Below, one piece after another: positions 33,849-41,930 of a DNA stretch of 53,991 bases. The notes beneath the pieces were generated by a model. It was not told where the DNA came from, made no database searches, and saw nothing but the letters and a program-made list of their open reading frames with translations. Source of the stretch: an uncultured Clostridia bacterium (lineage in GTDB: Bacteria; Bacillota; Clostridia; Oscillospirales; Acutalibacteraceae); NCBI GenBank assembly GCA_944380845.1, contig CALWIU010000008.1, positions 1-53,991 of the forward strand, given 5' to 3'. Made by a program: the position numbers and the translations under genes. The stretch's first letter is position 1. Each line of letters starts with the position of its first letter.

Positions 33849-34199
33849 ATGGCAGTGACCTTAAAAAGCAACAGCGATTTCCGCCGGGCGTATGCCCGCG
33901 GGAAGTCCTACACGGATCCCGCGCTGGTCACCATTGTGTTGAAAAACCGCGCGGGGAAATGCCGTTACGGCATTACGACAGGCAAAAAAATCGGCGGCGC
34001 GGTACAGCGCAACCGGGCGCGGCGGATCATTCGCGCCGCGTTTTTTTCCTTTGCGGACAAGCTCCCCGCCGGGTATGACCTGGTGTTTGTCGCCCGCGGA
34101 AAGACGCCCTTTTTAAAAAGCACCGATGTCGCCGCCGCCATGAGCCGGCATCTTCACGCGGCAGGTCTTTTGAAAGGGGAAGAAAAGCCATGCGACTGA
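33849..34199 (+). CDS. rnpA: Ribonuclease P protein component
   Basis: A 116-aa basic protein from the ATG at 33849 (AGGTGA 10 nt before). It has the RNase P protein pattern [43 protein letters not shown] (the RNR motif region, about 48-73) and [11 protein letters not shown]. It assists the catalytic RNA in trimming tRNA 5' ends. It overlaps yidD by 10 bp. Confidence 0.97.
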   Translation: MAVTLKSNSDFRRAYARGKSYTDPALVTIVLKNRAGKCRYGITTGKKIGGAVQRNRARRIIRAAFFSFADKLPAGYDLVFVARGKTPFLKSTDVAAAMSRHLHAAGLLKGEEKPCD

Positions 34200-34444
34200 A
34201 AAAGGCGGCGCTCAGCGCCATTCATTTCTACCAGAAGCGCATATCGCCTCTGCTGCCGGCACGCTGCCGGTATTACCCGACCTGCTCAGCGTACACCTAC
34301 ACCGCCATTGAGCGGTTTGGGCTGCTTAAGGGCGGTTGGATGGGACTGCGCCGCATCCTGCGCTGTAATCCCCTCTGGCCCGGCGGTTATGACCCCGTGC
34401 CGGAAAAAAAAGAGTCGGAGGTAATCCATGACAGCACTTTATGA
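34190..34444 (+). CDS. yidD: Membrane protein insertion efficiency factor YidD
   Basis: An 84-aa protein with the family signature [32 protein letters not shown] and [18 protein letters not shown], including the three conserved Cys. YidD sits on the inner face of the membrane and assists YidC/Sec insertion. It overlaps rnpA at its start and yidC at its end (17 bp), so translation is coupled. Confidence 0.97.
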   Translation: MRLKKAALSAIHFYQKRISPLLPARCRYYPTCSAYTYTAIERFGLLKGGWMGLRRILRCNPLWPGGYDPVPEKKESEVIHDSTL

Positions 34445-35366
34445 TCTGCTCGCCGTCCCCTTCGGATATATCATCGGTTTCTTTTATGACATCAGCAACA
34501 ACTATCTTTTTTCGATCCTGATTATCACGATCTTAACGCGGCTGATCCTTTTGCCCTCCACCATCAAACAGCAGCGTTCCTCCGCGGCGCAGATGCGCCT
34601 TCAGGCAAAGATCAAGCGCATTCAGGAAATGTACAAGGGGAACCAGCAGAAAATCAACGAAGAAACCCAGGCGCTATACCAGCGGGAAGGCTTCAACCCC
34701 ATGTCCTCGGGGTGCCTGCCGCTGCTGATCCAGTTCCCGGTCATGATCGGGTTGTATTCCGCCATCCGTACCCCGCTGACCAATGTTTTGCACCTTGGCA
34801 GCGATGCCGTCGCCACCCTGACCGGCGCCGTTGAAAAGGTCGCCGAGATTTCCAGCCAAGGCAGAGCGACCCTTGAAATCGAAGTGCTCAAGCACTTTTC
34901 CTCCCTTCAGGGACTGGTTTCGGGCGTTTCGGAAAAAGATCTCGAAACGGTCAAAAACTTCAGCGATTCCTTTTCCCTGTTCGGGATCAATTTAGCGGAC
35001 ACGCCTCAGGTCAGCGAACCGAGCATTTTGTGGGTTCTGCCGATCATTTCCGGTCTGACCGCTCTTCTGACCAGCATCTTTCTGCTGATCCGCCAGAAGA
35101 AACAAAATCCTGATATGGCAAAAAACCCCATGATGGGCTGCACCTTCCTGCTCAGCCCCGTCATGTCTATTTACTTCGGCTTCCTCTTCCCCGGCGCCAT
35201 CAGTATTTACTGGATCATCGGCAATATTCTTTCCTTTATCCAGACGGTGGTTCTCAATTACACCCACAAGCCGGGCAAGGTCTTAGCGCAGCTGATGATC
35301 GATGAAACCGTCAACAGCCGCGCCAGAGAGCAAAGCATTAAAAACACCGCAAAATACCGCGACTGA
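34428..35366 (+). CDS. yidC: Membrane protein insertase YidC/Oxa1
   Basis: A 312-aa membrane protein of the Gram-positive Oxa1 type, lacking the large periplasmic domain of proteobacterial YidC. The first helix ([18 protein letters not shown]) has no lipobox. TMs follow at about 25-45 ([17 protein letters not shown] with the conserved hydrophilic-groove Arg), 95-115 ([18 protein letters not shown]), about 200 and 235-270. A cytoplasmic helical hairpin (about 50-90) carries [12 protein letters not shown]. It inserts membrane proteins with or without SecYEG. Confidence 0.95.
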   Translation: MTALYDLLAVPFGYIIGFFYDISNNYLFSILIITILTRLILLPSTIKQQRSSAAQMRLQAKIKRIQEMYKGNQQKINEETQALYQREGFNPMSSGCLPLLIQFPVMIGLYSAIRTPLTNVLHLGSDAVATLTGAVEKVAEISSQGRATLEIEVLKHFSSLQGLVSGVSEKDLETVKNFSDSFSLFGINLADTPQVSEPSILWVLPIISGLTALLTSIFLLIRQKKQNPDMAKNPMMGCTFLLSPVMSIYFGFLFPGAISIYWIIGNILSFIQTVVLNYTHKPGKVLAQLMIDETVNSRAREQSIKNTAKYRD

Positions 35367-35407
35367 GCGGCAGCGGTCATCCGATTACAGAGGAAATGGT
35401 GACAACA

Positions 35408-36463
35408 ATGATCAAAGAATTCATCGCCGAAGCCGCAACCATCGAGGCGGCAACGCAGGCGGCGACCCGGGGTCTTGCAGCGCCCGAAACCGCCGATGTC
35501 AAATATGAAGTATTGGCTCAGCCGAAAAAAAAGACGCTCGGTCTGTTCGGCGGCTCTCCGGCGCGCGTGCGCGCCTATTATGAAGCGCCCGATCCCGCAC
35601 CGGTGAAAAAACCGGCGGCAGCCCCCGCCGAGCCGAAGGCAGCGCCCAAAGCCGAAAAGAGCGCACCCGCTGCGGCAAAGAGCGCACCCAAAGCGGAAAA
35701 GCCCGTCCCGCAGGCGGAAAGCGCGGCTGAGGAACAGCCCGCATCTGCCCAGCCGCAGGAAGAAAAAGCTGAGGCAGCGCTTGTTTATGAGCCGGTGTCC
35801 GATGACGATACCGTGGGCGCTTACCTGAAAAAAATCGTTACGCTGATGGGTCTGACAGACGCGCAGATCACCGTTGCGCACAACGGCAAAAGCATCGCTT
35901 ACAGCATTGAGAGCGAAGGCGATCAGGGGCTTCTGATCGGCAGACGCGGCGAAACGCTGGACGCCCTGCAATATCTTTGCCGTCTGGTGGCGAACCGCAG
36001 CGAAAAAACCTATGACCATGTGGCGATCAATGTCGGCAATTACCGCGAAAAACGCGAAACCGGTCTGCGCTCCCTTGCCAAACGCAGCGCCGCCCGGGTT
36101 CTGAAATACGGAAAGAATGTTTCCCTTGAGCCGATGAACCCCTATGAACGCCGCATCATTCACACCGCGATTCAGGAAATTGAAGGCGTGCAGTCCTTCT
36201 CCGTTGGTTCCGATGCTTCGCGCCGGGTCGTCATCGCCCTTCAGGAGGGCGTACAGCCGACCAACCCGTCCCGCGGCGGTTACAACAACAACCGTTCCCG
36301 TTCCAGAGGCGGCTACAATAACCGTTCCCGCGGCGGCTATAACAACCGCTCCCGCGGCGCCTATGTCCCCAGAGAGACGCCTGACCGCGCACCGAAAAAC
36401 GATGCGGCCGGCAGCGGACTGTACGGCAAAATCGAAGTCAGAAAACCGGAAACGGAAGAATAA
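35408..36463 (+). CDS. jag: Jag/KhpB RNA-binding protein with RG-rich tail
   Basis: Starts at 35396 (ATG), 35399 (GTG) and 35408 (ATG) are possible. I take 35408 (351 aa) because the Jag-N domain naturally begins MIKEFIAEAATIEAA. Jag-N covers residues 1-50 (ending KKTLGLFGG). An Ala/Pro/Lys/Glu-rich linker follows (about 60-125), then a KH domain with the LLIGRRGETLDALQYLCRL loop (about 175-200) and an R3H domain (YREKRETGLRSLA ... MNPYERRIIHTAIQ, about 210-275). The last 60 residues hold repeats of the type (S)RGGYNNRS, an RG/RGG-like tail. Jag/KhpB binds RNA with KhpA and influences cell-wall synthesis and division in other Firmicutes. The gene is normally next to yidC, as here. Confidence 0.92.
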   Translation: MIKEFIAEAATIEAATQAATRGLAAPETADVKYEVLAQPKKKTLGLFGGSPARVRAYYEAPDPAPVKKPAAAPAEPKAAPKAEKSAPAAAKSAPKAEKPVPQAESAAEEQPASAQPQEEKAEAALVYEPVSDDDTVGAYLKKIVTLMGLTDAQITVAHNGKSIAYSIESEGDQGLLIGRRGETLDALQYLCRLVANRSEKTYDHVAINVGNYREKRETGLRSLAKRSAARVLKYGKNVSLEPMNPYERRIIHTAIQEIEGVQSFSVGSDASRRVVIALQEGVQPTNPSRGGYNNNRSRSRGGYNNRSRGGYNNRSRGAYVPRETPDRAPKNDAAGSGLYGKIEVRKPETEE

Positions 36464-36515
36464 TCCGATGGAATGACAAAACCTTCGTCAAAAGTTTACC
36501 TCTTTTTTACACTTT

Positions 36516-36548
36516 TCAAGACAATCTGTCTTGATTCCATGGTAAAAT
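36516..36548 (+). promoter_or_regulatory. Promoter with embedded inverted repeat before the TM2 gene
   Basis: TCAAGACA-atc-TGTCTTGA (36516-36534), a perfect 8-bp inverted repeat, sits immediately upstream of a -10-like TAAAAT (36543-36548). No good -35 is visible, so an activator or repressor acting at the repeat is plausible. Confidence 0.45.
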
Positions 36549-36580
36549 AGCGGTAACCTAATTTTGACGGAGGTTTTTTT

Positions 36581-37063
36581 ATGATTTGTTCTAACTGCGG
36601 AAACACAATAGATGATTCGGCGCGCTTCTGCCCGCACTGCGGTGCTGCCGCGCCTTTGCAGGATCCGGAACCACCCAAAGAAGAGGCGCCGTCTCACGCG
36701 GCAGCTTTCTGCCCCAATTGCGGCGCAGCCCTTCCGCCGGGCGCTCCGGTCTGTCCGAACTGCTCCATGCCGCTGGGCAGCGGCGCCGCCGCTCCCTATC
36801 CCAACGCCCCGTATCATCCGCCCTTCCCGACCAAGCCCCGTTCCCGCCTGGTCGCCGCCTTTCTGGCGCTGTTTTTCGGCGTATTCGCACTGGAAGATTT
36901 TTATCTGGAAGAAAACACCATGGGCATCCTTCACCTGATCGTTTCGCTGGTGACCTGCGGCGTCGGCGGCTTGATCTGGGGGTATGTCAACGCCATCCGC
37001 CTTTTGAAGCGCGAGGTTCTGACCGACGGCAGAGGCATGGAACTGAAGGACTTTGATTTTTGA
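36581..37063 (+). CDS. Double zinc-ribbon, TM2-domain membrane protein
   Basis: A 160-aa protein preceded by GGAGG. Two zinc ribbons stand at the N-terminus: CSNCGNTIDDSARFCPHCG (3-21) and CPNCGAALPPGAPVCPNCS (about 44-62). A Pro-rich linker leads to a TM2 domain (about 88-150): FLALFFGVFALEDFYLEE, then LIVSLVTCGVGGLIWGYVNAIRLL. The TM2 hallmark usually reads GxFGxHxFYxG; here it is degenerate (LEDFYLEENTMG). Membrane-bound with cytoplasmic metal-binding ribbons; the function of this family in Firmicutes is unknown. Confidence 0.85.
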   Translation: MICSNCGNTIDDSARFCPHCGAAAPLQDPEPPKEEAPSHAAAFCPNCGAALPPGAPVCPNCSMPLGSGAAAPYPNAPYHPPFPTKPRSRLVAAFLALFFGVFALEDFYLEENTMGILHLIVSLVTCGVGGLIWGYVNAIRLLKREVLTDGRGMELKDFDF

Positions 37064-37192
37064 TTTCCTTTCTGTCTGACCGCAGGGGGACGGCAATGTT
37101 GCATTCGTCTGTTTTTTGTGTGAAACAGGTAAAACGGATTTGTAAAAATTATCTGTCCCCTTGCATTTTTATGGAAAACAACGAAAAAACGG

Positions 37193-37253
37193 TTGACAGC
37201 CCGTCCCCTTTGCTCTATAATAAAGTAGCGTAAATGTATCGAGAAACGATACA
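37193..37253 (+). promoter_or_regulatory. Consensus promoter and 5' hairpin of the secreted protein gene
   Basis: TTGACA (37193-37198), 17-bp spacer, TATAAT (37216-37221), a perfect match. About 13 bp on, the leader begins with TGTATCG-agaaa-CGATACA (37235-37253), a 7-bp hairpin at the RNA 5' end that could stabilise the mRNA or serve as an operator. Confidence 0.82.
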
Positions 37254-37282
37254 AGTTGTCATTGTTTTTAGGAGGAAAAGAC

Positions 37283-38557
37283 ATGAAAAAGGCTCTATCC
37301 CTGCTGCTTGCCGTTGTTATGGCGTTCGGCTGTATGTCTACGGCATTTGCCGACACTTATACCGACAGTATTGCATCCGCCGACGGCACCCCCATCCAGT
37401 TTGAGAGCGGCGATATCATCAGCGGTAATGTTACGCTTGAAAACGGCACCACCGCCATTATCCCGCAAGGCGTTACGGTCAATGTTGCCCCCGGCACCAA
37501 CTTCATCGTCAACGGCACGCTGATCAATAACGGCACGCTGGTTCTTCAGTCCGGCAGATCCCTTTCCGCCAACGGCACCGGCAGCGTCATCAGCGACCGT
37601 GCGGTCATGACCGTCAATTCCATTTTGACCAACTCCGGCACCATCACCAATGAAGGTTCCATCGTCAACCCCAACAACATCTATAACGGTGAAACGGGTA
37701 TTCTGCAGACGCTGGTTCTGGTGCCTGCCACCAAAGCCTCTGACGCGCTGCATCCGTATCATGTCAGAGTTGCTCCTCTCACCATGACGGAGGATGAGTT
37801 TAAAAACGATCCCGACGCCGCCTTTGCCAATTCCGCAGTCAATGTCGGCTCCGATGCTTATGTCAAGAGCGGCTCTTCTCTGTTCTTCACCCTTGATTTT
37901 GAAGACGAAGCCGTTGATCCCACCAAGTTCGGCGTTTACGGCAACGGCGTTCGCGTTTATCGCGAAATGAACGGCTATCAGGTCACCCCGGTGGGCGAAT
38001 CGGTCAGCATCACCTACGGCGACTATGTCCGTGAAAACCTGCTCAAGCAAATTAAAATCAAACTCCCCTACGGCGAAGGCTATCGCGTGGTTGCGTACGG
38101 CTACACCCTCGATCAGGCAACCATGGAAAACATCGAGTACATCTATGCCGATTACGGCTCCACGGTCAGCTTCCGCGTCGAAGTCTATCAGGGCTGGCAG
38201 GATTCCGATTATCTGGTCACCATCGGCGGTCAGGATCCCTCTGTTCAGGCGGATGATTCCCTGATTTCCGGTCCCGACGCTTATGGCTATTATACCATCC
38301 GCGACATTACCGATACCAAAGCCGCGCAGGGCGCTTATGATATCTATGTCGCCGGTGTCGTCGCCGATGAAACGCAGGATATGATCATGCGTATCCTGAC
38401 GGCGGTCCGCCAGATCTTTGAAACGATCATTGACATTTTCCGCACCTTCTTTGAATCGCTGGGCGGTATGTTCGGCGGCCTTGGCGGCGGTAACACGACC
38501 ACCCCGCCTGCCACCACCACTCCCAGTGTCACCGTTCCGGTAACGCCTACGGTGTAA
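37283..38557 (+). CDS. Secreted protein with amphipathic C-terminal segment, function unknown
   Basis: The ATG at 37283 has GGAGG 8 nt upstream; the product is 424 aa. Residues 1-24 are a signal peptide (MKKALSLLLAVVMAFG...STAFA). Residues about 30-135 are rich in short beta repeats (NGTLINNGTLVLQSG, NSGTITNEGSIVN), like the start of a beta-helix or adhesin. Residues about 150-360 alternate acidic and aromatic strands (SLFFTLDFEDEAVDP, YGYTLDQATMENIEYIYADYG) and match no family I know. Near the end MRILTAVRQIFETIIDIFRTFF is amphipathic, followed by Gly-rich and Thr/Pro/Val-rich residues (TTTPPATTTPSVTVPVTPTV). It has the strongest promoter in the region and a dedicated terminator, so it is probably abundant. 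Confidence 0.82.
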   Translation: MKKALSLLLAVVMAFGCMSTAFADTYTDSIASADGTPIQFESGDIISGNVTLENGTTAIIPQGVTVNVAPGTNFIVNGTLINNGTLVLQSGRSLSANGTGSVISDRAVMTVNSILTNSGTITNEGSIVNPNNIYNGETGILQTLVLVPATKASDALHPYHVRVAPLTMTEDEFKNDPDAAFANSAVNVGSDAYVKSGSSLFFTLDFEDEAVDPTKFGVYGNGVRVYREMNGYQVTPVGESVSITYGDYVRENLLKQIKIKLPYGEGYRVVAYGYTLDQATMENIEYIYADYGSTVSFRVEVYQGWQDSDYLVTIGGQDPSVQADDSLISGPDAYGYYTIRDITDTKAAQGAYDIYVAGVVADETQDMIMRILTAVRQIFETIIDIFRTFFESLGGMFGGLGGGNTTTPPATTTPSVTVPVTPTV

Positions 38558-38575
38558 GAAAAGAACCTTTTCTCC

Positions 38576-38608
38576 GGGAAGCGAGCCTTTGCCCGCTTCC
38601 CTTTTTTT
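38576..38608 (+). terminator. Terminator of the secreted protein gene
   Basis: Stem gggaagcg (38576-38583) / cgcttccc (38594-38601), followed by seven T (38602-38608). Confidence 0.9.
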
Positions 38609-38698
38609 ACGCCTTCTGTCCTGAAAATAACGCCGCCGCAAACGGGAGGCAAAGACGAAAGACGAAAAAAACTTTTTTGCATTCTCACCTGTAAAATC

Positions 38699-38727
38699 TT
38701 GACAGGAGTTATAAAATGTGTTAATCT
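38699..38727 (+). promoter_or_regulatory. Promoter of the riboswitch / P-type ATPase unit
   Basis: TTGACA (38699-38704), 17-bp spacer, TAATCT (38722-38727). The transcript should begin a few bases before the riboswitch. Confidence 0.8.
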
Positions 38728-38740
38728 TATCTAAAATAAC

Positions 38741-38833
38741 CCATGAGGGAGTAGTTTGCACGCTGGCGTGTTCCTCCTGCCAACATCATAGCGCCCCGGC
38801 GCTTGGCACTGGATGAAAAAACAAGACTCATGC
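38741..38833 (+). ncRNA. yybP-ykoY (Mn2+) riboswitch
   Basis: The aptamer opens with CATGAG (38742-38747) and the family core GGAGTAG. Two helical arms follow (cacgctggcgtg; gccaacatc ... gcgcttggc, with the internal gcgccccggcgc stem), then ACAAGA and closing CTCATG (38827-38832). CATGAG/CTCATG form P1. CTCATG can instead pair with CATGAG at 38853-38858 to make a terminator, so the two folds exclude each other. In this class Mn2+ stabilises P1, which here would prevent termination and switch the ATPase on. Assigned from memory of the family consensus; downstream gene type agrees. Confidence 0.82.
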
Positions 38834-38867
38834 AGGCGCCGCAGGTTCCCGCCATGAGTTTTTTTTT
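38826..38867 (+). terminator. Riboswitch-controlled terminator
   Basis: ACTCATG (38826-38832) / CATGAGT (38853-38859) followed by a run of nine T to 38867. The 5' strand is shared with riboswitch P1. Confidence 0.88.
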
Positions 38868-38907
38868 ATTATTACTTTCCCTTTCTGGGACGAAAGGAAG
38901 GATCTTT

Positions 38908-41592
38908 GTGGAGTTCTATTTACAGGAAGTACCCGAGGTATTCCGAACAGTTAACAGCAGTGAGGGTGGTCTTTCCTCTGAGGAAGCAGCCAAACGGCTG
39001 GAACAAAACGGAAAAAACAAGCTCAAAGAAGCCAAAAAGGATTCCCTTTTTGTCCGCTTCCTCAACCAGTTAAAAGATCCGATGATCATCATTCTGATCG
39101 TTGCCGCCGTCATTTCCGCCTTTACCGAATATTTTGAGGCCAGCGCGGCAGGTGCGTCCTATTTCCCGACCGATACTTTCATTATTTTGATCGTCGTGCT
39201 GATCAACGCGATTCTCGGCGTTTTTCAGGAAAGCAAGGCGGAAAAAGCCATCGAGGCTTTGCAGGAAATGTCCGCCGCCACCACCAAAACCCTGCGCGAC
39301 GGAAAGCTTGTGCAGGTACGCAGTGAAGATCTGGTGGTCGGCGATGTCATCGTACTGGAAGCGGGCGACGCCATTCCCGCCGACTGCCGCATTTTTGAAT
39401 GCGCCAGTATGAAGATCGAGGAAGCGGCGCTGACCGGCGAATCGGTTCCGGTCAACAAGATCATTGCCGCCCTGACTGGCAAACAGGGTGAAAACACCGT
39501 GCCCTTAGGCGACCGCAAAAATATGGCGTACATGGGTTCCACGCTGGTTTACGGCAGAGGCAAGGCGGTCGTCACCGCCACCGGCATGGATACCGAAATG
39601 GGTAAGATCGCCGACGCCATCGCCAACGCACAGGAGGGCGAAACGCCCCTGCAAATCAAGCTGAACCAGCTTTCCAAAGTCTTAACCAAACTGGTTGTCG
39701 GCATTTGTATTTTCATTTTCGCTTTCCAGCTGATCATGCACCGTTCGGAATTCAGCTTTGATATCGCGCTGGAGAGCTTTATGGTCGCCGTATCTCTTGC
39801 GGTTGCCGCCATCCCGGAAGGCCTTGCCGCCGTTGTGACCATTGTGTTGTCAATCGGCGTCACGAATATGTCCAAAAAGAACGCCATCATCCGCAAGCTG
39901 ACGGCGGTAGAAACCTTAGGCTGCGCGCAGATCATCTGTTCAGATAAAACCGGCACGCTGACCCAAAACCTGATGACCGTTGTCGATCACTACGGACAGG
40001 ATGAAAAACAGCTTGCCATTGCCATGGCGCTTTGTTCCGACGCGGAAATCGACGACGAAGGCAAGGTCACCGGCGAGCCGACGGAAGCGGCGCTGGTCGC
40101 CTACGCTGCCAAACTCGGTTACCCGAAAAACGCGTTGAAACAGGAATATCCCCGTGTCGGGGAAGCGCCCTTTGATTCCGGCAGAAAGATGATGTCCACC
40201 GTTCATAAGAGCGGGTCAGGATATGTCCAGTATACCAAGGGCGCGCCGGATGAGATCCTGAAAAAATGCCAGTCGGCGCTGGTGGACGGAAAGATCGTCC
40301 CGATGACCCCCGACATTCTTAAAGCCGCCCTGACAGACAATAAGCGCATGGCGGATAAGGCGCTGCGCGTGCTGGCAGCGGCATTCCGCCTGTATGAAAC
40401 GGAACCGACGAGCTACGAAGCCGCCGACCTTGAAAAAGATCTGATTTTCCTCGGTCTGGAAGGCATGATCGACCCGGTTCGTCCGGAAGTGAAAGATTCC
40501 ATTGTCGAATGCCGCAGCGCCGGCATTACGCCGATTATGATTACCGGCGACCACAAGGATACCGCCATTGCCATTGCCACAGAGCTGGGCATTCTGCATG
40601 ACGCCTCCGAAGCCATGACCGGATCGGATCTTGAAAAACTCTCTGACGAAGAATTTGATAAAATCGTTGAGCATGTTCATGTTTATGCCCGCGTACAGCC
40701 CGAGCATAAAACCCGCATCGTCAACGCCTGGAAGAAAAAAGGCTATATCACCGCCATGACCGGTGACGGCGTCAATGACGCACCGTCGATCAAGAGCGCC
40801 GATATCGGTGTCGGCATGGGTATTACCGGAACCGATGTCACAAAGAATGTGGCGGATATGGTTCTGGCGGATGACAACTTTGCTACCATCGTTTCCGCCG
40901 TTTCGGAAGGCAGACGGATCTACGACAATATCCGAAAAGCCATTCAGTTCCTGCTGGGCTCCAATCTGTCGGAAGTGCTGTCGATTTTCATCGCCACGCT
41001 GCTGAACTTCACGATCTTGAAACCCGTCCATCTTCTGTTCATCAACCTGGTCACCGACAGCTTCCCCGCGCTCGCCCTCGGCGTTGAAAAACCGGAAGCG
41101 GATATCATGAAACGCCAGCCCAGAAACCCGAAATCCGGTATTTTCAGCGGCGGTCTCGGTCTGGACTGCGCCTATCAGGGCGCCATCGTCACCGTGCTGA
41201 CGCTCTTTGCCTTTTTCATCGGTGAATTTCTGGAAACCGGACACTGGCAGTTCTATAACATCGCCGACTGTGAAGAAGGCATGACCATGGCGTTCCTGAC
41301 CATGTCCATGTGCGAAATCTTCCATTCGCTGAATATGCGTTCGCAGCGCGGTTCCATTTTCGTAATGGCAGCGCGCGGCAGCCACAACTGGTACCTGCTG
41401 GGCGCAGCGGCGGCATCGCTGGTGCTGACGACCGTCATCATCGAAGTTCCGTTCCTGGCAAACGCCTTCGGCTTCACCCCCATCGATATGGAAGAATATG
41501 TCATTTCTATCGCGCTGGCGTTCAGCATCATTCCCATTGTCGAAATCGTCAAAGCCTTCCAACGGCTGGCTGCCAAACGCAAGCAGTCCTGA
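38908..41592 (+). CDS. P-type cation-transporting ATPase (PMCA/SERCA-like; probable Mn2+ exporter)
   Basis: The start is taken as GTG at 38908 (AAAGGAAGGA upstream). The frame continues upstream, but through the riboswitch terminator. The 894-aa protein has the cation-ATPase N-terminus, TGES in the actuator domain (LTGESVPVNK), TM4 motif AAIPEGLAAVV (Pro about 303), phosphorylation site CSDKTGTLTQN (Asp about 346), KGAPDEILKKC and the hinge MTGDGVNDAPSIKSADIGVGMG (about 615-635). About ten membrane helices are evident. The TM4 PEGL and C-terminal half fit Ca2+-type pumps. The yybP-ykoY riboswitch upstream argues for Mn2+ as a physiological substrate, as established for such genes in other bacteria. 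Confidence 0.93.
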   Translation: MEFYLQEVPEVFRTVNSSEGGLSSEEAAKRLEQNGKNKLKEAKKDSLFVRFLNQLKDPMIIILIVAAVISAFTEYFEASAAGASYFPTDTFIILIVVLINAILGVFQESKAEKAIEALQEMSAATTKTLRDGKLVQVRSEDLVVGDVIVLEAGDAIPADCRIFECASMKIEEAALTGESVPVNKIIAALTGKQGENTVPLGDRKNMAYMGSTLVYGRGKAVVTATGMDTEMGKIADAIANAQEGETPLQIKLNQLSKVLTKLVVGICIFIFAFQLIMHRSEFSFDIALESFMVAVSLAVAAIPEGLAAVVTIVLSIGVTNMSKKNAIIRKLTAVETLGCAQIICSDKTGTLTQNLMTVVDHYGQDEKQLAIAMALCSDAEIDDEGKVTGEPTEAALVAYAAKLGYPKNALKQEYPRVGEAPFDSGRKMMSTVHKSGSGYVQYTKGAPDEILKKCQSALVDGKIVPMTPDILKAALTDNKRMADKALRVLAAAFRLYETEPTSYEAADLEKDLIFLGLEGMIDPVRPEVKDSIVECRSAGITPIMITGDHKDTAIAIATELGILHDASEAMTGSDLEKLSDEEFDKIVEHVHVYARVQPEHKTRIVNAWKKKGYITAMTGDGVNDAPSIKSADIGVGMGITGTDVTKNVADMVLADDNFATIVSAVSEGRRIYDNIRKAIQFLLGSNLSEVLSIFIATLLNFTILKPVHLLFINLVTDSFPALALGVEKPEADIMKRQPRNPKSGIFSGGLGLDCAYQGAIVTVLTLFAFFIGEFLETGHWQFYNIADCEEGMTMAFLTMSMCEIFHSLNMRSQRGSIFVMAARGSHNWYLLGAAAASLVLTTVIIEVPFLANAFGFTPIDMEEYVISIALAFSIIPIVEIVKAFQRLAAKRKQS

Positions 41593-41698
41593 TTTTTATG
41601 CTTTGGATATTTTGCATGATAAATCCCCTTCTGACGCTGAAAAAAAAGTAAAAACTTTTCTCTTTATTCCATTCGCTAATTATATTGTTACAGGAATG

Positions 41699-41707
41699 TG
41701 ATATACT
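41699..41707 (+). promoter_or_regulatory. Extended -10 promoter of the 49-aa peptide gene
   Basis: TGA-TATACT (TATACT at 41702-41707) gives an extended -10; no standard -35 lies 17 bp upstream. AGGAGG follows at 41748-41753. Confidence 0.55.
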
Positions 41708-41762
41708 GCATTCATAGTGAAGCAAATCCTGCTTCCGGCATCTTTTCAGGAGGCGTATTCCC

Positions 41763-41912
41763 ATGATACAGGCACTGTTTCAAACCATTTCCAATTTCTT
41801 TGTGGACCTTCCTTCCATTAAAGATCTTTTTGGCAACATCTTCTCCGGTGAGATCGATTTTCTGGGCGGCTTCGTCTCCATGATTCAGGGTCTTTTCGGC
41901 GAGAAGGAATAA
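41763..41912 (+). CDS. 49-aa amphipathic small peptide
   Basis: The ATG at 41763 has AGGAGG 9 nt upstream; the frame ends at TAA (41910-41912). Sequence blocks: MIQALFQTISNFFVDLPSIK, DLFGNIFSGEIDFLGGFVS, MIQGLFGEKE. It has no signal peptide and no Cys, is rich in Phe, Ile and Leu, and is spaced like two or three short amphipathic helices; net charge is negative. Promoter, ribosome site and terminator make it a stand-alone gene. In size and pattern it resembles phenol-soluble-modulin or membrane-active peptides, but I recognise no family. The FFxxL...LFGxIF pattern recalls the tails of the secreted proteins at 21688-22368 and 37283-38557. Function unknown. Confidence 0.72.
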   Translation: MIQALFQTISNFFVDLPSIKDLFGNIFSGEIDFLGGFVSMIQGLFGEKE

Positions 41913-41930
41913 GTCACGAACAGCAAAAAA

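Noticed and set aside
37295-38761. 488-codon minus-strand frame
   Set aside because: It runs antisense to a gene with signal peptide, consensus promoter, AGGAGG site and terminator. Open antisense frames are expected from the third-position GC bias of these genes.
38803-38907. Longer N-terminus for the P-type ATPase
   Set aside because: The extra codons overlap the riboswitch and its terminator; the GTG at 38908 has a good ribosome site and matches the usual N-terminus.
40216-41562. 448-codon minus-strand frame in the P-type ATPase gene
   Set aside because: Antisense to fully conserved ATPase motifs; no family resemblance and no ribosome site.
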